Assembly (NCBI RefSeq): GCF_011046895.1
Contig: NZ_CP049249.1
Coordinates: 62,001 to 126,000, forward strand
DNA from: Rhizobium rhizoryzae
GTDB lineage: Bacteria > Pseudomonadota > Alphaproteobacteria > Rhizobiales > Rhizobiaceae
DNA: 64,000 bases
Direction of reading: 5' to 3'
The translations under genes and the position numbers were made by a program. How positions within the stretch are numbered: the stretch's first letter is position 1; every line of letters starts with the position of its first letter. The notes beneath the pieces were generated by a model. That model had not been told where the DNA came from. It ran no database searches and saw nothing but the letters and a program-made list of their open reading frames with translations. Below are positions 1 to 8,410 of the stretch, in pieces.

Positions 1-123
1 TCGCCCGAAATAGCGCGAGAACTTTGTCACCGCATGCAAATAGGATCGCTGCGTCGCCGGCGACAAGTTTCGGATCGTCATGTCTTCGATCATCCGCCGG
101 CGTAGAGGGCTCATCTCACTCAT
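1..123 (-). CDS. Tyrosine recombinase/integrase, N-terminal fragment (runs off left edge)
   Basis: Forty-one codons are visible, read leftward from an ATG at 121-123 that has GGGAG seven to eight bases upstream; the gene continues beyond base 1. The peptide starts MSEMSPLRRRMIEDM and continues with NLSPATQRSYLHAV and KFSRYFGR. That is the SAM-like core-binding domain of the site-specific integrases that accompany IS91-family transposases. The catalytic R-H-R-Y domain lies outside the window, so whether the gene is intact cannot be seen. It probably marks the end of an IS91-like element to the left. Bases 124-341 hold only its upstream region; nothing coding was seen there. Confidence 0.8.
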   Translation of the reverse strand, partial: MSEMSPLRRRMIEDMTIRNLSPATQRSYLHAVTKFSRYFGR

Positions 124-341
124 GGGTATCTCCCGTTCAAAGGTTGGCCAAAACAGCCAATCCTTCAAACCAGAGACACGCCATGCAAATCAGAGGCCCC
201 AACTGCCGCGAAAACGGCTTCGTTCAATCCACTTTGTCAACAGGGCCTAGCGTACGATTTTGGACTGCTCTTGTTCCGACCCCAAAAGCACAAAGGCGGG
301 GCGCCGGTCTGTGCAGCAGCTGGCGTTCCGTTGAACCTTCA

Positions 342-1460
342 CTAACAAGCGGTCGGTAAAAAGCGCTCGATGCGAAAATCGTGGAGTGGCGTTTCAGTCT
401 GACCTACTGCAATGAGTTCGGCCATCACGTCGCCGACGCCGGGGCCGAGCTGGAAGCCGTGTCCCGAGAAGCCGAAGGCATGGAAGAGGCCGGGTGTGGT
501 CGCCGAAGGTCCCATCACGGGCAGGCCATCGGCGACATAGCCCTCGCAGCCGGACCAGGTGCGAATGATGGAGACGTTCGCCAGCGCCGGCAGGAGCGGC
601 AGGAGTTTGCGAAGCTGAAGCGACAGGCGGGCCGGATCGGCCTTTGCGTGGCCGGGGTCAAGCGCGACCTGGCTGCGTTCGACGCCGCCGCCGAACACGA
701 TATTGCCGCGCTCGACTTGGCGCAAATATCCCTCGGTGCCATCGCCGCCCCAGACGCCGACGACCGGCAGGATGCGGTAGGGCAGTGGTTCCGTGACGCC
801 CATTTGCGGACCGCGTGCCTCGATCGGCACGGCTTCTCCGAACCGGGCGGCGATCTGCGCGCCCCAGGCGCCTGCGGTGTTGAGCAGGACTTCCGCGCTG
901 ATCGAGCCTTTGGAGGTCTCAACGGTGAAGCCTGAAGCAGTTCTGGCCACCGATTCGACAGCTACCTGTTCGACGATCGCTGCGCCGAGACGGGCTGCGG
1001 CAGCGGCGAAGGCGGGTGCGATCAGCCGGGGATTGCCGCTTCCGTCCTCGGGTGAGAAGGAGGCGCCGATGGCATCCGGCCCGACACCTGGAAAACGGGT
1101 ACGCACGTCGCGCATATCCAGTTCGTCGAGGACCAGTCCCCAGGGCCTGGCTGCCTCGATAAACGAGCGCATGGAGGCAAGCCCAATTGTACCGAAGACG
1201 AGGCGCAGGTGGCCCGTCGGGCGAAACTCGACATCCTGTCCCAGCATCGCTTCAGCCTTGCGCCAGAGCGACAGCGAGCGGTGCGCTAACGGCAGCTGCG
1301 GCAGATAGCGGCCGCTCCGGCGGATGTTGCCGAAGGACGCGACGGTCGCTCCGCTGCCGACCCGGTTGCGCTCGACAAGTGTCACCTTAAGCCCGCGCCG
1401 CGCAAGAAAATAGGCCGAGGCGGTCCCAATCAGTCCGCCGCCAAGTACGATGACCTCCAC
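342..1460 (-). CDS. FAD-dependent amine/glycine oxidase-type oxidoreductase (DadA/HcnC-like)
   Basis: 372-residue flavoprotein of the DAO family, which includes D-amino acid dehydrogenase, glycine/sarcosine oxidase and HcnC. The Rossmann motif VIVLGGGLIGTASAY lies at residues 3-17, followed by an acidic strand end (LVER). The C-terminal FAD signature GFSGHGFQLGPGVGD is near residue 335. I chose the GTG at 1458-1460 because AAGGA sits about seven bases upstream and the Rossmann fold then begins at once. An upstream ATG at 1490 has no ribosome site and lies inside a palindrome. The longer open frame to 2357 is a shadow of hyuA. The gene is divergent from hyuA. With the [2Fe-2S] protein and HcnB-like protein encoded at 5748-7435 it would complete a three-subunit membrane-linked amine dehydrogenase; the exact substrate is unknown. 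Confidence 0.85.
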   Translation of the reverse strand: MEVIVLGGGLIGTASAYFLARRGLKVTLVERNRVGSGATVASFGNIRRSGRYLPQLPLAHRSLSLWRKAEAMLGQDVEFRPTGHLRLVFGTIGLASMRSFIEAARPWGLVLDELDMRDVRTRFPGVGPDAIGASFSPEDGSGNPRLIAPAFAAAAARLGAAIVEQVAVESVARTASGFTVETSKGSISAEVLLNTAGAWGAQIAARFGEAVPIEARGPQMGVTEPLPYRILPVVGVWGGDGTEGYLRQVERGNIVFGGGVERSQVALDPGHAKADPARLSLQLRKLLPLLPALANVSIIRTWSGCEGYVADGLPVMGPSATTPGLFHAFGFSGHGFQLGPGVGDVMAELIAVGQTETPLHDFRIERFLPTAC

Positions 1461-1476
1461 GGGATATTCCTTCGGT

Positions 1477-1493
1477 TCGATGCACTGCATCGA
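1477..1493. promoter_or_regulatory. 17-bp perfect palindrome upstream of FAD oxidase gene
   Basis: TCGATGCACTGCATCGA is symmetric around base 1485, with eight-base arms. It lies 17 bases upstream of the chosen GTG start of the leftward oxidase, in the divergent region shared with hyuA. A protein-binding site is plausible, but no regulator can be assigned. Confidence 0.45.
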
Positions 1494-1542
1494 CTGTGTG
1501 TGTGAGGACGCCAGCAAGTCAAAGTCGGTATTGCATGCCGCC

Positions 1543-1593
1543 CATAAGTGCGACCTATGGGGCATCCCGCGATGCGCATAAGCGGGACTTATG
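1543..1593. promoter_or_regulatory. Tandem pair of similar 17-bp inverted repeats (probable operator)
   Basis: Two related dyads stand in the hyuA/oxidase divergent region: CATAAGTGCGACCTATG at 1543-1559 and CATAAGCGGGACTTATG at 1577-1593. Both fit CATAAG-N3-GA-C-Y-TATG. Their centres are 34 bases apart, about three helical turns, so both would face the same side of DNA. Size and spacing suit a dimeric or tetrameric regulator such as the LysR protein encoded at 7463-8368. That pairing is inference. Confidence 0.6.
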
Positions 1594-1670
1594 GTTGCCC
1601 GCCATTTCGCTCTTGGACCTTTGCCATCAAGCCGTGCCAGCTTTGGACAGGAGCAGCGAAAGGAACGGGC

Positions 1671-3758
1671 ATGACAAGCGCCATGAGTGCAACCTTGACA
1701 GAATTGGCCGATGGCGAGGACTGGAAGGTGGGGGTCGACATCGGCGGCACCTTCATCGATTTCTGTGCGCTGGAGGCAAGATCCGGCCGCGTCGCCTCTC
1801 TGAAGGTCCTGACCACCCCCGACGATCCAGGCGCGGAACTGATGACCGGGCTGACGCTTCTGGCCGAACGGGAGGGCCTGGACCCGGCAACAATCAGCCG
1901 CTTCGTGCATGGCACGACCGTCGGCATCAACACCGTCATCCAGCGACGCGGTGTTTCGCTCGCGCTTCTGACCAATGCCGGTTTCGAGGATGTCATCGAA
2001 CTGGCACGCCTGAGAATGCCCGATGTTTATTCGCTGTTCTGCGCGCGTCCGGATCAGCTGATCGCCCGCGATATGGTCTTCGGCATCCCGGCGCGGCTGC
2101 GCGCCGACGGTAGCGAGGCGCTTGCTCCGGACATGACGGCGGTCGCAGAGGCCGTCGCGGCGGCGAAGGCAGGCGGGGCTGAAGGCATCATCGTCTCCTT
2201 CCTGCATGCCTGGCGCAACGCCGTCCAGGAGGCTGCCGTCAAGCAGGAGATCGAGCGACTGGCGCCTGATCTGTTCGTCTTCACGTCGTCTGAGGTCTGG
2301 CCGGTGATCCGCGAATACGAGCGCACCACGACGACGATCCTGAACGGCTATGTGCATCCCCGCATTTCCGGATATCTGACCGCTCTCGAAGACAGGTTGA
2401 AGTCGCGCGGCGTCACGGCTCCGGCCCTTTTGACCAAGTCGAACGGCGGGCTGATGAATGCGGCCGACGGCAAGCGGTCCTGCGTGCAGATGCTGCTCTC
2501 CGGAACGGCTTCAGGCGTGATCGGTGCGGCGTGGCTTGCCAGGCGGGCCGGCGAACGACAGGTACTGACCCTCGACATTGGCGGCACTTCGGCCGATTTC
2601 GCACTGATCATCGACGGCGAGCCGCAATTCGGCACCGGCGAACTGATCGGAGAGTTCCCGCTGCATATTCCCTCGGTATCGGTCAGCTCGATCGGCATCG
2701 GCGGCGGTTCGATCGCCAGCGTCGATCAACATGGCGTGCTGCGGATCGGTCCGGAATCGGCAGGGTCCATACCCGGTCCTGCTTGCTATGGCCGCGGCGG
2801 CAGCGAACCGACGGTCACGGATGCGATGGCGGTCTGCGGCTGGCTCGGTCACAGCGAGATGGCCTATGGGCAATTGCAGATCGACGTGGGCCTAGCGCAT
2901 GCAGCGGTTGCCCGGCTTGCCACCCGGATCCGCCGTCCGGTGGAGGCGACGGCCCAGGCGATCCTCGACGTGGCCATCTCGGAAATGTTCGTCGAGGTCG
3001 AAAAGCTCGCCTCACGGGCCGGCGTCGATCTTCGGGATTTCACGCTGATGCCGTTTGGCGGCGGCGGCCCGATGCTGGGTGCATTCCTGGCGCGCGAATT
3101 CGGCATGCGGCGGGTGATCGCGCCACCCCGGCCCGGTGTCGTCTCGGCGCTGGGCGGACTGGTCGCGGATCTGCGCGGCGACTTCATCCGCACCGTGTTT
3201 GTTCATCTCGTCGAAGAGACGGTTCCGGTACTGCGCGACGCCTTGGAGGCCCTGGTCCGTGAAGGCTGGGCCTGGCTTGCCGCACAGGGCCACGACGGTC
3301 CCGCCGACCTCAGGATCTCGGCCGATATGCGCTATCTCGGGCAGAGCTTTGAAATCGAGGTGCCGATCGAGCCGGCCTGGATCCAGGAGGGTCATCGCTC
3401 GGCCATGGAGGCGGCGTTCCATGCCATGCATGCGCAACTCTACGACTTTTCCGATCCGCAGGGCGAGGTCGAACTCGTCAACCTTCGGCTCTCGGCGATC
3501 GGTGCCGGACCTGTGCTCGAGTTTCCGGTGTCGGAGAAGGAGGAGCCGTCTGCTGCTTCGCCCGAACGATTGATCCCGGTCTATCTCGGCAGCGCGATAG
3601 AGCGCATCGGCCTCTTTCGCCGCAGTGCGCTGAACGCTGGAGAGTGCTTCAGCGGCCCCGCTGTGGTGGCACAGGACGACACGACCTTTGCCATTCCCAC
3701 CGGCACTGACGCGCGCGTCGACCGCCACATGAACATTCATCTCACCTTTGCGGAGTAA
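1671..3758 (+). CDS. hyuA: Hydantoinase/oxoprolinase subunit A (N-methylhydantoinase A-like)
   Basis: 695-residue protein of the HyuA family. These ATP-dependent enzymes open cyclic amides such as hydantoin, N-methylhydantoin or 5-oxoproline; related proteins carboxylate acetone or acetophenone. An actin-fold phosphate motif, VGVDIGGTFIDF, is near residue 18. A second, LTLDIGGTSADF, is near residue 300, and a glycine-rich MPFGGGGPM near residue 460. The ATG at 1671 has AAAGGA six bases upstream; the longer frame from 1548 runs through the operator region and is rejected. HyuB begins four bases after the stop, the usual heterodimer pairing. Substrate choice cannot be read from sequence; an amine dehydrogenase in the same operon suggests an N-alkylated hydantoin yielding an N-methyl amino acid. 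Confidence 0.9.
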   Translation: MTSAMSATLTELADGEDWKVGVDIGGTFIDFCALEARSGRVASLKVLTTPDDPGAELMTGLTLLAEREGLDPATISRFVHGTTVGINTVIQRRGVSLALLTNAGFEDVIELARLRMPDVYSLFCARPDQLIARDMVFGIPARLRADGSEALAPDMTAVAEAVAAAKAGGAEGIIVSFLHAWRNAVQEAAVKQEIERLAPDLFVFTSSEVWPVIREYERTTTTILNGYVHPRISGYLTALEDRLKSRGVTAPALLTKSNGGLMNAADGKRSCVQMLLSGTASGVIGAAWLARRAGERQVLTLDIGGTSADFALIIDGEPQFGTGELIGEFPLHIPSVSVSSIGIGGGSIASVDQHGVLRIGPESAGSIPGPACYGRGGSEPTVTDAMAVCGWLGHSEMAYGQLQIDVGLAHAAVARLATRIRRPVEATAQAILDVAISEMFVEVEKLASRAGVDLRDFTLMPFGGGGPMLGAFLAREFGMRRVIAPPRPGVVSALGGLVADLRGDFIRTVFVHLVEETVPVLRDALEALVREGWAWLAAQGHDGPADLRISADMRYLGQSFEIEVPIEPAWIQEGHRSAMEAAFHAMHAQLYDFSDPQGEVELVNLRLSAIGAGPVLEFPVSEKEEPSAASPERLIPVYLGSAIERIGLFRRSALNAGECFSGPAVVAQDDTTFAIPTGTDARVDRHMNIHLTFAE

Positions 3759-3762
3759 CGCC

Positions 3763-5751
3763 ATGTTCGACCAGACCAATTTGCGTGTCTTTGCAAACCA
3801 TGTGCGGGCGGCGGCCGAAAACATGGCCTATACGCTGCAGCGCACCGCGCATTCGGCCTTCGTCAAGGAAACGGAGGATTTCACCGTCATGCTGATGAAC
3901 CGCAGAGGCGAGACGTTCGGGGTGCCGATGGGGCTTGGCGCCACCTGGTATCCGGGACTGACCTGGGGCCGGGTCATCGACATGGTCGGGAACTACCGGC
4001 CGAGCGATGTCGCCTTTACCAACGATCCCTATTCCGGCCATGTCGCGACCCATGCGCCGGACACCCATCTCTGGAAGCCCGTCTTTCATGATGGCGAAAT
4101 CATCGCCTGGACCGGCGGCCATATCCACAATACCGACATGGGCGGGGCGGTGCCTGCCTCGCTGTCGCGAGTCCTGACGGAGATCCATCAGGAGGGTATC
4201 CGTTTTCCGCCGATGAAGCTGGTGAGGGAAGGGGTCTTCGACGAGGCCATCCTGAACATCATGACGACCAATGTGCGCAAGCCGGATCTCAATCTTGGCG
4301 ACATCAAAGCGCTGGTTGGCGCCCTCAACACGGGTGAACGCAAGATCCTGGCCATGGTGCAGAAGTTCGGAAAACAGGCCTTTCTCGAAGGTGCCGAGGC
4401 GCTTCTCGATCATGCCGAGGCGCAGGCGCGCGCCATCCTGCGGTCTATGCCGGACGGAACCTGGGAATTTGTCGACTATGCGGACGAGGATTCGGTCGAG
4501 GCCAATCCCTGCCGCCTGAAGCTGACATTGACCATCAGGTGTGACGAGGCGGTACTCGATTTCACCGGCTCCGATCCGCAGCTCGGCTCGTCGCTCAACG
4601 TGCCTTCCGGGGGTGATCCACGCCACACGATGCTGCTGGTCGGCGTCTACTACGTTCTTTACACCCTGAACCCGAACATCCTTCTCAACACCGGGCTCAC
4701 GCGCCCGTTCACCTGCATCGCGCCCAAGGGCAGTGTGCTCAATCCGGTGCATCCGGCGGCGGTCGGCATGCGATCGCTCACTTGCGCGCGGCTACGCTCT
4801 GTCATCTTCGGCGCCTTCAGCCAGGCTGTGCCGGAACGCCTGCCGGCAGCGCCCGCCGGCAACAATTGCATTGTCAACGTCATGACGACGGACGAGAGGA
4901 CGGGGCGCACAGTGCTGGCGGCGGTCAATCCGGTGGTCGGCGGTGGCGGCGGCATGCCGCATCGCGACGGCACCAATGGTTCGGGTGCGGATGCCGCCTA
5001 TCTCAAGAACACGCCGATCGAAATCACCGAGACGGAGGTGCCGATCGAGTTCCTGCGCTATGGGCTGGCGCGCGACAGCGGCGGAGCGGGACGCTGGCGG
5101 GGCGGGCTTGCCACGGAAATGGCCTTCCGGGTCTTTGCGCCGGGCAGCCGGATCACGGCGCGCAATCGCGACCGCAGCTTCTTCCGCCCATGGGGCGTGC
5201 TCGGCGGTCGTGCCGCGGGCCTGTCCGACATGGTGCTCAACCCCGGAACGGATCGCTATCTGCGGCTCGGCAATATCGATACCACCGTCCTCCAGCCGGG
5301 CGATGTGCTGGAGATCCGTTCGGCGGGCGGCGGCGGGCGCGGCAATCCGCTCAAGCGTGAGACCTGGCGTGTCGCAAGGGATGTGGAGCGCGGCTACGTG
5401 TCTGCCGAAGCGGCCGAGCGGGACTATGGGGTCGTGATCAGCGGCGGTGTGGTCGACGAGGAAGCGACGGCCCGACTGCGTTCCCTGACCGTCGCCCATG
5501 CCGGACATTTCCATTTTGGCCCTGAACGGGAGGGTTACGAGGCGCAGTGGACGCCCGCCGCCTATGCCTTGCTGACGGAGATCCTTGCAGGCCTTCCGAT
5601 CCACTGGCGCTTCTTCGCCAAGACCGAGATATTCCGGCGCATGAAGGACAGGGCCGGACATGACGGCGTCGCGGCAGCCTTTGCGGACGTGCGGGCACGC
5701 TTCTTGGAGATGCCGGAGCCGGCTTCGGCCGTTCGGTTGGCGGCAGAATGA
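3763..5751 (+). CDS. hyuB: Hydantoinase subunit B (N-methylhydantoinase B-like)
   Basis: 662-residue partner of HyuA. The opening (FANHVRAAAENMAYTLQRTA) and the blocks NDPYSGHVATHAPD (about residue 85), DFTGSDPQ (about 265) and GGGGMPHRDGTNGSGADA (about 395) are typical of the HyuB family. The C-terminal part carries RSAGGGGRGNP. The ATG at 3763 has GGAG seven bases upstream and lies four bases after the hyuA stop, so translation is probably coupled. The 3' end overlaps the next gene by ATGA. HyuA and HyuB together form the ATP-dependent cyclic-amide hydrolase; by itself HyuB does not define the substrate. Confidence 0.9.
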   Translation: MFDQTNLRVFANHVRAAAENMAYTLQRTAHSAFVKETEDFTVMLMNRRGETFGVPMGLGATWYPGLTWGRVIDMVGNYRPSDVAFTNDPYSGHVATHAPDTHLWKPVFHDGEIIAWTGGHIHNTDMGGAVPASLSRVLTEIHQEGIRFPPMKLVREGVFDEAILNIMTTNVRKPDLNLGDIKALVGALNTGERKILAMVQKFGKQAFLEGAEALLDHAEAQARAILRSMPDGTWEFVDYADEDSVEANPCRLKLTLTIRCDEAVLDFTGSDPQLGSSLNVPSGGDPRHTMLLVGVYYVLYTLNPNILLNTGLTRPFTCIAPKGSVLNPVHPAAVGMRSLTCARLRSVIFGAFSQAVPERLPAAPAGNNCIVNVMTTDERTGRTVLAAVNPVVGGGGGMPHRDGTNGSGADAAYLKNTPIEITETEVPIEFLRYGLARDSGGAGRWRGGLATEMAFRVFAPGSRITARNRDRSFFRPWGVLGGRAAGLSDMVLNPGTDRYLRLGNIDTTVLQPGDVLEIRSAGGGGRGNPLKRETWRVARDVERGYVSAEAAERDYGVVISGGVVDEEATARLRSLTVAHAGHFHFGPEREGYEAQWTPAAYALLTEILAGLPIHWRFFAKTEIFRRMKDRAGHDGVAAAFADVRARFLEMPEPASAVRLAAE

Positions 5752-6071
5752 AGCCGGGCACGCGGCAGGAGCCTGGCGACGGACGGATCGTCCGCCTTTC
5801 AGAGAGAGAGAGGACGCGGGTCCAGTTCTTTCTCGATGGTGTCACATACGAAGCATTGGCCGGTGATACGGTGCTGACGGCCATTCTGGCTTGCTCTACG
5901 GCGCTGCGGCGTTCGGAGTTCGGGCCGGAGGCTCGCGCCGGCTTCTGCCTGATGGGTGCCTGCCAGGACTGCTGGATCTGGCAGGAAGAGGGCACGCGGC
6001 TCAGGGCCTGCTCCACCCCAATTGCCGAGGGAATGCGGCTGGCGATCGAGGCGCCGGAGGGCTGGCCATGA
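5748..6071 (+). CDS. Small [2Fe-2S] ferredoxin-like subunit (HcnA/OoxA-N type, Fer2_4)
   Basis: 107-residue protein with the plant-type [2Fe-2S] pattern GFCLMGACQDCWIW followed by RACSTP, giving four candidate cluster cysteines (about residues 67, 72, 75 and 88). Proteins of this size and pattern are the small subunit of hydrogen cyanide synthase, D-hydroxyproline dehydrogenase and the N-terminal part of sarcosine oxidase alpha. The start overlaps the hyuB stop (ATGA) and its own stop overlaps the next start (ATGA), so it is the middle of a tightly coupled operon. It probably passes electrons between the FAD of the oxidase and the larger subunit. Confidence 0.85.
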   Translation: MKPGTRQEPGDGRIVRLSERERTRVQFFLDGVTYEALAGDTVLTAILACSTALRRSEFGPEARAGFCLMGACQDCWIWQEEGTRLRACSTPIAEGMRLAIEAPEGWP

Positions 6072-7435
6072 CTTTGGTGCAGGGACCGACAGTGGCGATC
6101 GTTGGCGCCGGACCCGCCGGGATCCGGGCTGCTGAAGTGCTTGTTGCCGCCGGTATCCGGCCGGTCGTTCTCGATGAGGGACAAAGGGCCGGTGGACAGA
6201 TTTATCGCCGCCCGCCGCTCGGCTTCACGCGGGTGGCAGAAACGCTCTATGGGCCGGATGCCGGCAAGGCGCGCGCTTTGCATGCGCTGTTCGATGCCAT
6301 GGTGGCCGACGGCCGGGTTGACTACCATGCGCTGTCCTCTGCCGTTGCCGTAGCGGACGGTGTGCTTCATGCCCTGACGCCTGTCGGTCACCGGGCCTTT
6401 GCCTATGACCGCCTGATCCTGGCGACAGGCGCCACCGACCGGCTGGCGCCGGTGCCGGGCTGGCAGTCAGCCGGTGTCTACAGTCTGGGCGCGACGCAGA
6501 TCGCGTTGAAAGCTCAGGGCGTGGCACTCGGACGAAAGATCGTGCTTGCCGGTTCCGGACCGCTCCTGACGCTCGTGGCGTACCAGTTGCTGAAGGCCGG
6601 CGCGGACGTTTCGGCCGTGCTCGACACAGCACCGCTTTCCGTGCAGCTGACGGCTTTGCCGGGCATGCTGGTGCGGCCCGCGCTCTTCCTCAGGGGTCTG
6701 CGGATGCGCCTGCGGCTCGGCCGGCGCTATCATGTGGGTGTCACCCTGGAGGGGATCGATTGCGACGAGCGCGGCCCGACCGGCATTCGCTGGTGCGATG
6801 CCCAAGGGAGACCTCACGTGACCGCCTGCCACATGGTCGGCCTCGGCTGGCATCTGCGCGCCGAGACGCAGCTTGCCGGGCTTGCCGGCTGCGCCTTCGA
6901 CTATGATGAGGGCTGGGCGCAATGGCTGCCGCGAACGGACAGGCTTGGCCGCGCGGCGGAAGGACTTTACCTTGCCGGCGACGGTGTGCGGATCCTCGGG
7001 GCAGATGGGGCGGAACTTGCCGGACGATTGGCGGCGGCCGCCTGCCTTTCCGACATGGGTCTGCCTGCGCCCGATGTCACGTCCGAGCTGCGCCGGCTGG
7101 TGCGCTGCGAGCGATTTGCCCGTGCGCTGGCGCGGGCCTTCCCGTGGCCGGGTGCCATGGTGCGCGCCATCCCTGATGAAACGATTGTCTGCCGCTGCGA
7201 AGGGGTCACGGCCGCAGAGGTGCGTGACGCAGCCACAAGCAACGGCGCGGAGGCCAACAGGGTGAAATCGCTTGCCCGCCTCGGCATGGGCCGCTGCCAG
7301 GGGCGTTATTGTCAATTGGCGGGCGCCGAGCTGATTGCCGCGCGGGGCGGCATTTCGGTCTGTGAAGCCGGGCGCCTGCGCGAACAGGCCCCGGTGCGTC
7401 CGGTCCCCATCGGGGCATGGATCGGTGAGGCATAG
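6068..7435 (+). CDS. FAD/NAD(P)-dependent oxidoreductase with C-terminal BFD-type [2Fe-2S] domain (HcnB-like)
   Basis: 455 residues from the ATG that overlaps the previous stop (ATGA). The N-terminal FAD motif AIVGAGPAGIRAAEVL is at about residues 10-25, followed by GGQIYRRPP. A second nucleotide-binding motif, IVLAGSGPLLTLVA, is near residue 160, and a LYLAGDG segment near 300. The tail has cysteines in IVCRCEGVTAAEV and LGMGRCQGRYC, the BFD-like [2Fe-2S] domain of the sarcosine oxidase alpha, HcnB and opine oxidase A family. The protein is likely the large subunit of the amine dehydrogenase whose other parts are encoded at 342-1460 and 5748-6071. The longer frame from 5891 is rejected because it overlaps the previous gene. 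Confidence 0.88.
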   Translation: MTLVQGPTVAIVGAGPAGIRAAEVLVAAGIRPVVLDEGQRAGGQIYRRPPLGFTRVAETLYGPDAGKARALHALFDAMVADGRVDYHALSSAVAVADGVLHALTPVGHRAFAYDRLILATGATDRLAPVPGWQSAGVYSLGATQIALKAQGVALGRKIVLAGSGPLLTLVAYQLLKAGADVSAVLDTAPLSVQLTALPGMLVRPALFLRGLRMRLRLGRRYHVGVTLEGIDCDERGPTGIRWCDAQGRPHVTACHMVGLGWHLRAETQLAGLAGCAFDYDEGWAQWLPRTDRLGRAAEGLYLAGDGVRILGADGAELAGRLAAAACLSDMGLPAPDVTSELRRLVRCERFARALARAFPWPGAMVRAIPDETIVCRCEGVTAAEVRDAATSNGAEANRVKSLARLGMGRCQGRYCQLAGAELIAARGGISVCEAGRLREQAPVRPVPIGAWIGEA

Positions 7436-7462
7436 GCGACGTGCGCAAGTGACGGGGCTGGC

Positions 7463-8368
7463 CTACTGAGGCGCGCTGCCCGCTTGTAGCACCTTCAGGC
7501 AAGCATCACGCAGGCAGTCCCGCATGGCGGCATGATTTCCCGTGAGCGGTCGGTCCTTGCTGGTCAGCAGCGCCACCGGGACCGTCAGTCGGGGCAGAAA
7601 GGTGCGGCGGACCAAGCCCGGAAACTGTTCCCAGGGCAACAGACCATCGACAATTGCGATGCCGAAGCCATCGCGCACGAAAGGCAGCGCGGTGATGGAA
7701 ATGTCGATCTCGAAGGCCGGGTTAAAGGCGAGGTTCTGAGCTTCGGCAGCACCTGAAAGCAATTGGCCGGGAAGCGTGTCGGTGCGGTAGGAAATCAGCG
7801 GGACGTCCTGGATATCGGCAAAGCCGATCACCTCCTGACGGGCCAAGCGATGATCCTCGGGCACGATGCAGATCAGCTCGGCATTGCCAAGCGTCTCCAC
7901 TTCAATCCCGTGCCGGGGCAGATTGTTCATGACGATGCCGATTGGCGCATCGCCGCTGCGCACCATGTCCACGACATTGTCGAGCGGGGCGATCAGCGAG
8001 CGAACGACGATGTCGGGTTGGGCATGGCGGAAGGCCGAAAATGCCTTGGGCACAATCGCCATTGCCGGTGGTGCAGAGGCTGCGATACGGATCAGGCCAG
8101 TGCGGCCAAAGCGCATGTCCATCGTGCGCCGCCGCAGGGCTGCGATCTCGGCAAATATACGCTCCGATTCGGGATAGAGCTCTTCGGCTTCCCGGGTCGG
8201 AACCAGCTTTCCCCGGACACGGGTGAACAGCTTGAAACCAAGCTGGTCTTCGGCATGCCTGAGAATCTGGCTCAATGCCGGTTGCGAGATGTTAAGCATC
8301 TGGGCGGCGCCCGTCACCGTCCCGCAGCGCATGACCATGCAGAAGACTTCGAGTTGGCGTGCTTGCAT
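7463..8368 (-). CDS. LysR-family transcriptional regulator
   Basis: 301-residue LTTR. The winged helix-turn-helix is at residues 1-60 (RQLEVFCMVMRCGTVTGAA, then QPALSQILRHAEDQLG). The effector domain follows from about residue 90 (IRIAASAPPAMAIVPKAF). It converges with the hyu operon (27 bases between the ends) and lies 42 bases downstream of the second FAD oxidase, with which it may be co-transcribed. It is the nearest candidate to act on the paired palindromes at 1543-1593. The inducer is unknown. Confidence 0.9.
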   Translation of the reverse strand: MQARQLEVFCMVMRCGTVTGAAQMLNISQPALSQILRHAEDQLGFKLFTRVRGKLVPTREAEELYPESERIFAEIAALRRRTMDMRFGRTGLIRIAASAPPAMAIVPKAFSAFRHAQPDIVVRSLIAPLDNVVDMVRSGDAPIGIVMNNLPRHGIEVETLGNAELICIVPEDHRLARQEVIGFADIQDVPLISYRTDTLPGQLLSGAAEAQNLAFNPAFEIDISITALPFVRDGFGIAIVDGLLPWEQFPGLVRRTFLPRLTVPVALLTSKDRPLTGNHAAMRDCLRDACLKVLQAGSAPQ

Positions 8369-8410
8369 CGAGGCGTCCGGTCCTCCTTGCCCTTGGGCGA
8401 CAGGGGCGTG

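Noticed and set aside
1461..2357. Extension of the leftward FAD oxidase frame to 671 residues
   Set aside because: It runs antisense through hyuA and the divergent promoter, has no domain match, and the GTG at 1460 has a good ribosome site.
3742..4752. 336-codon leftward frame
   Set aside because: Antisense shadow of hyuB, which has strong family motifs; the frame has no recognisable domain.
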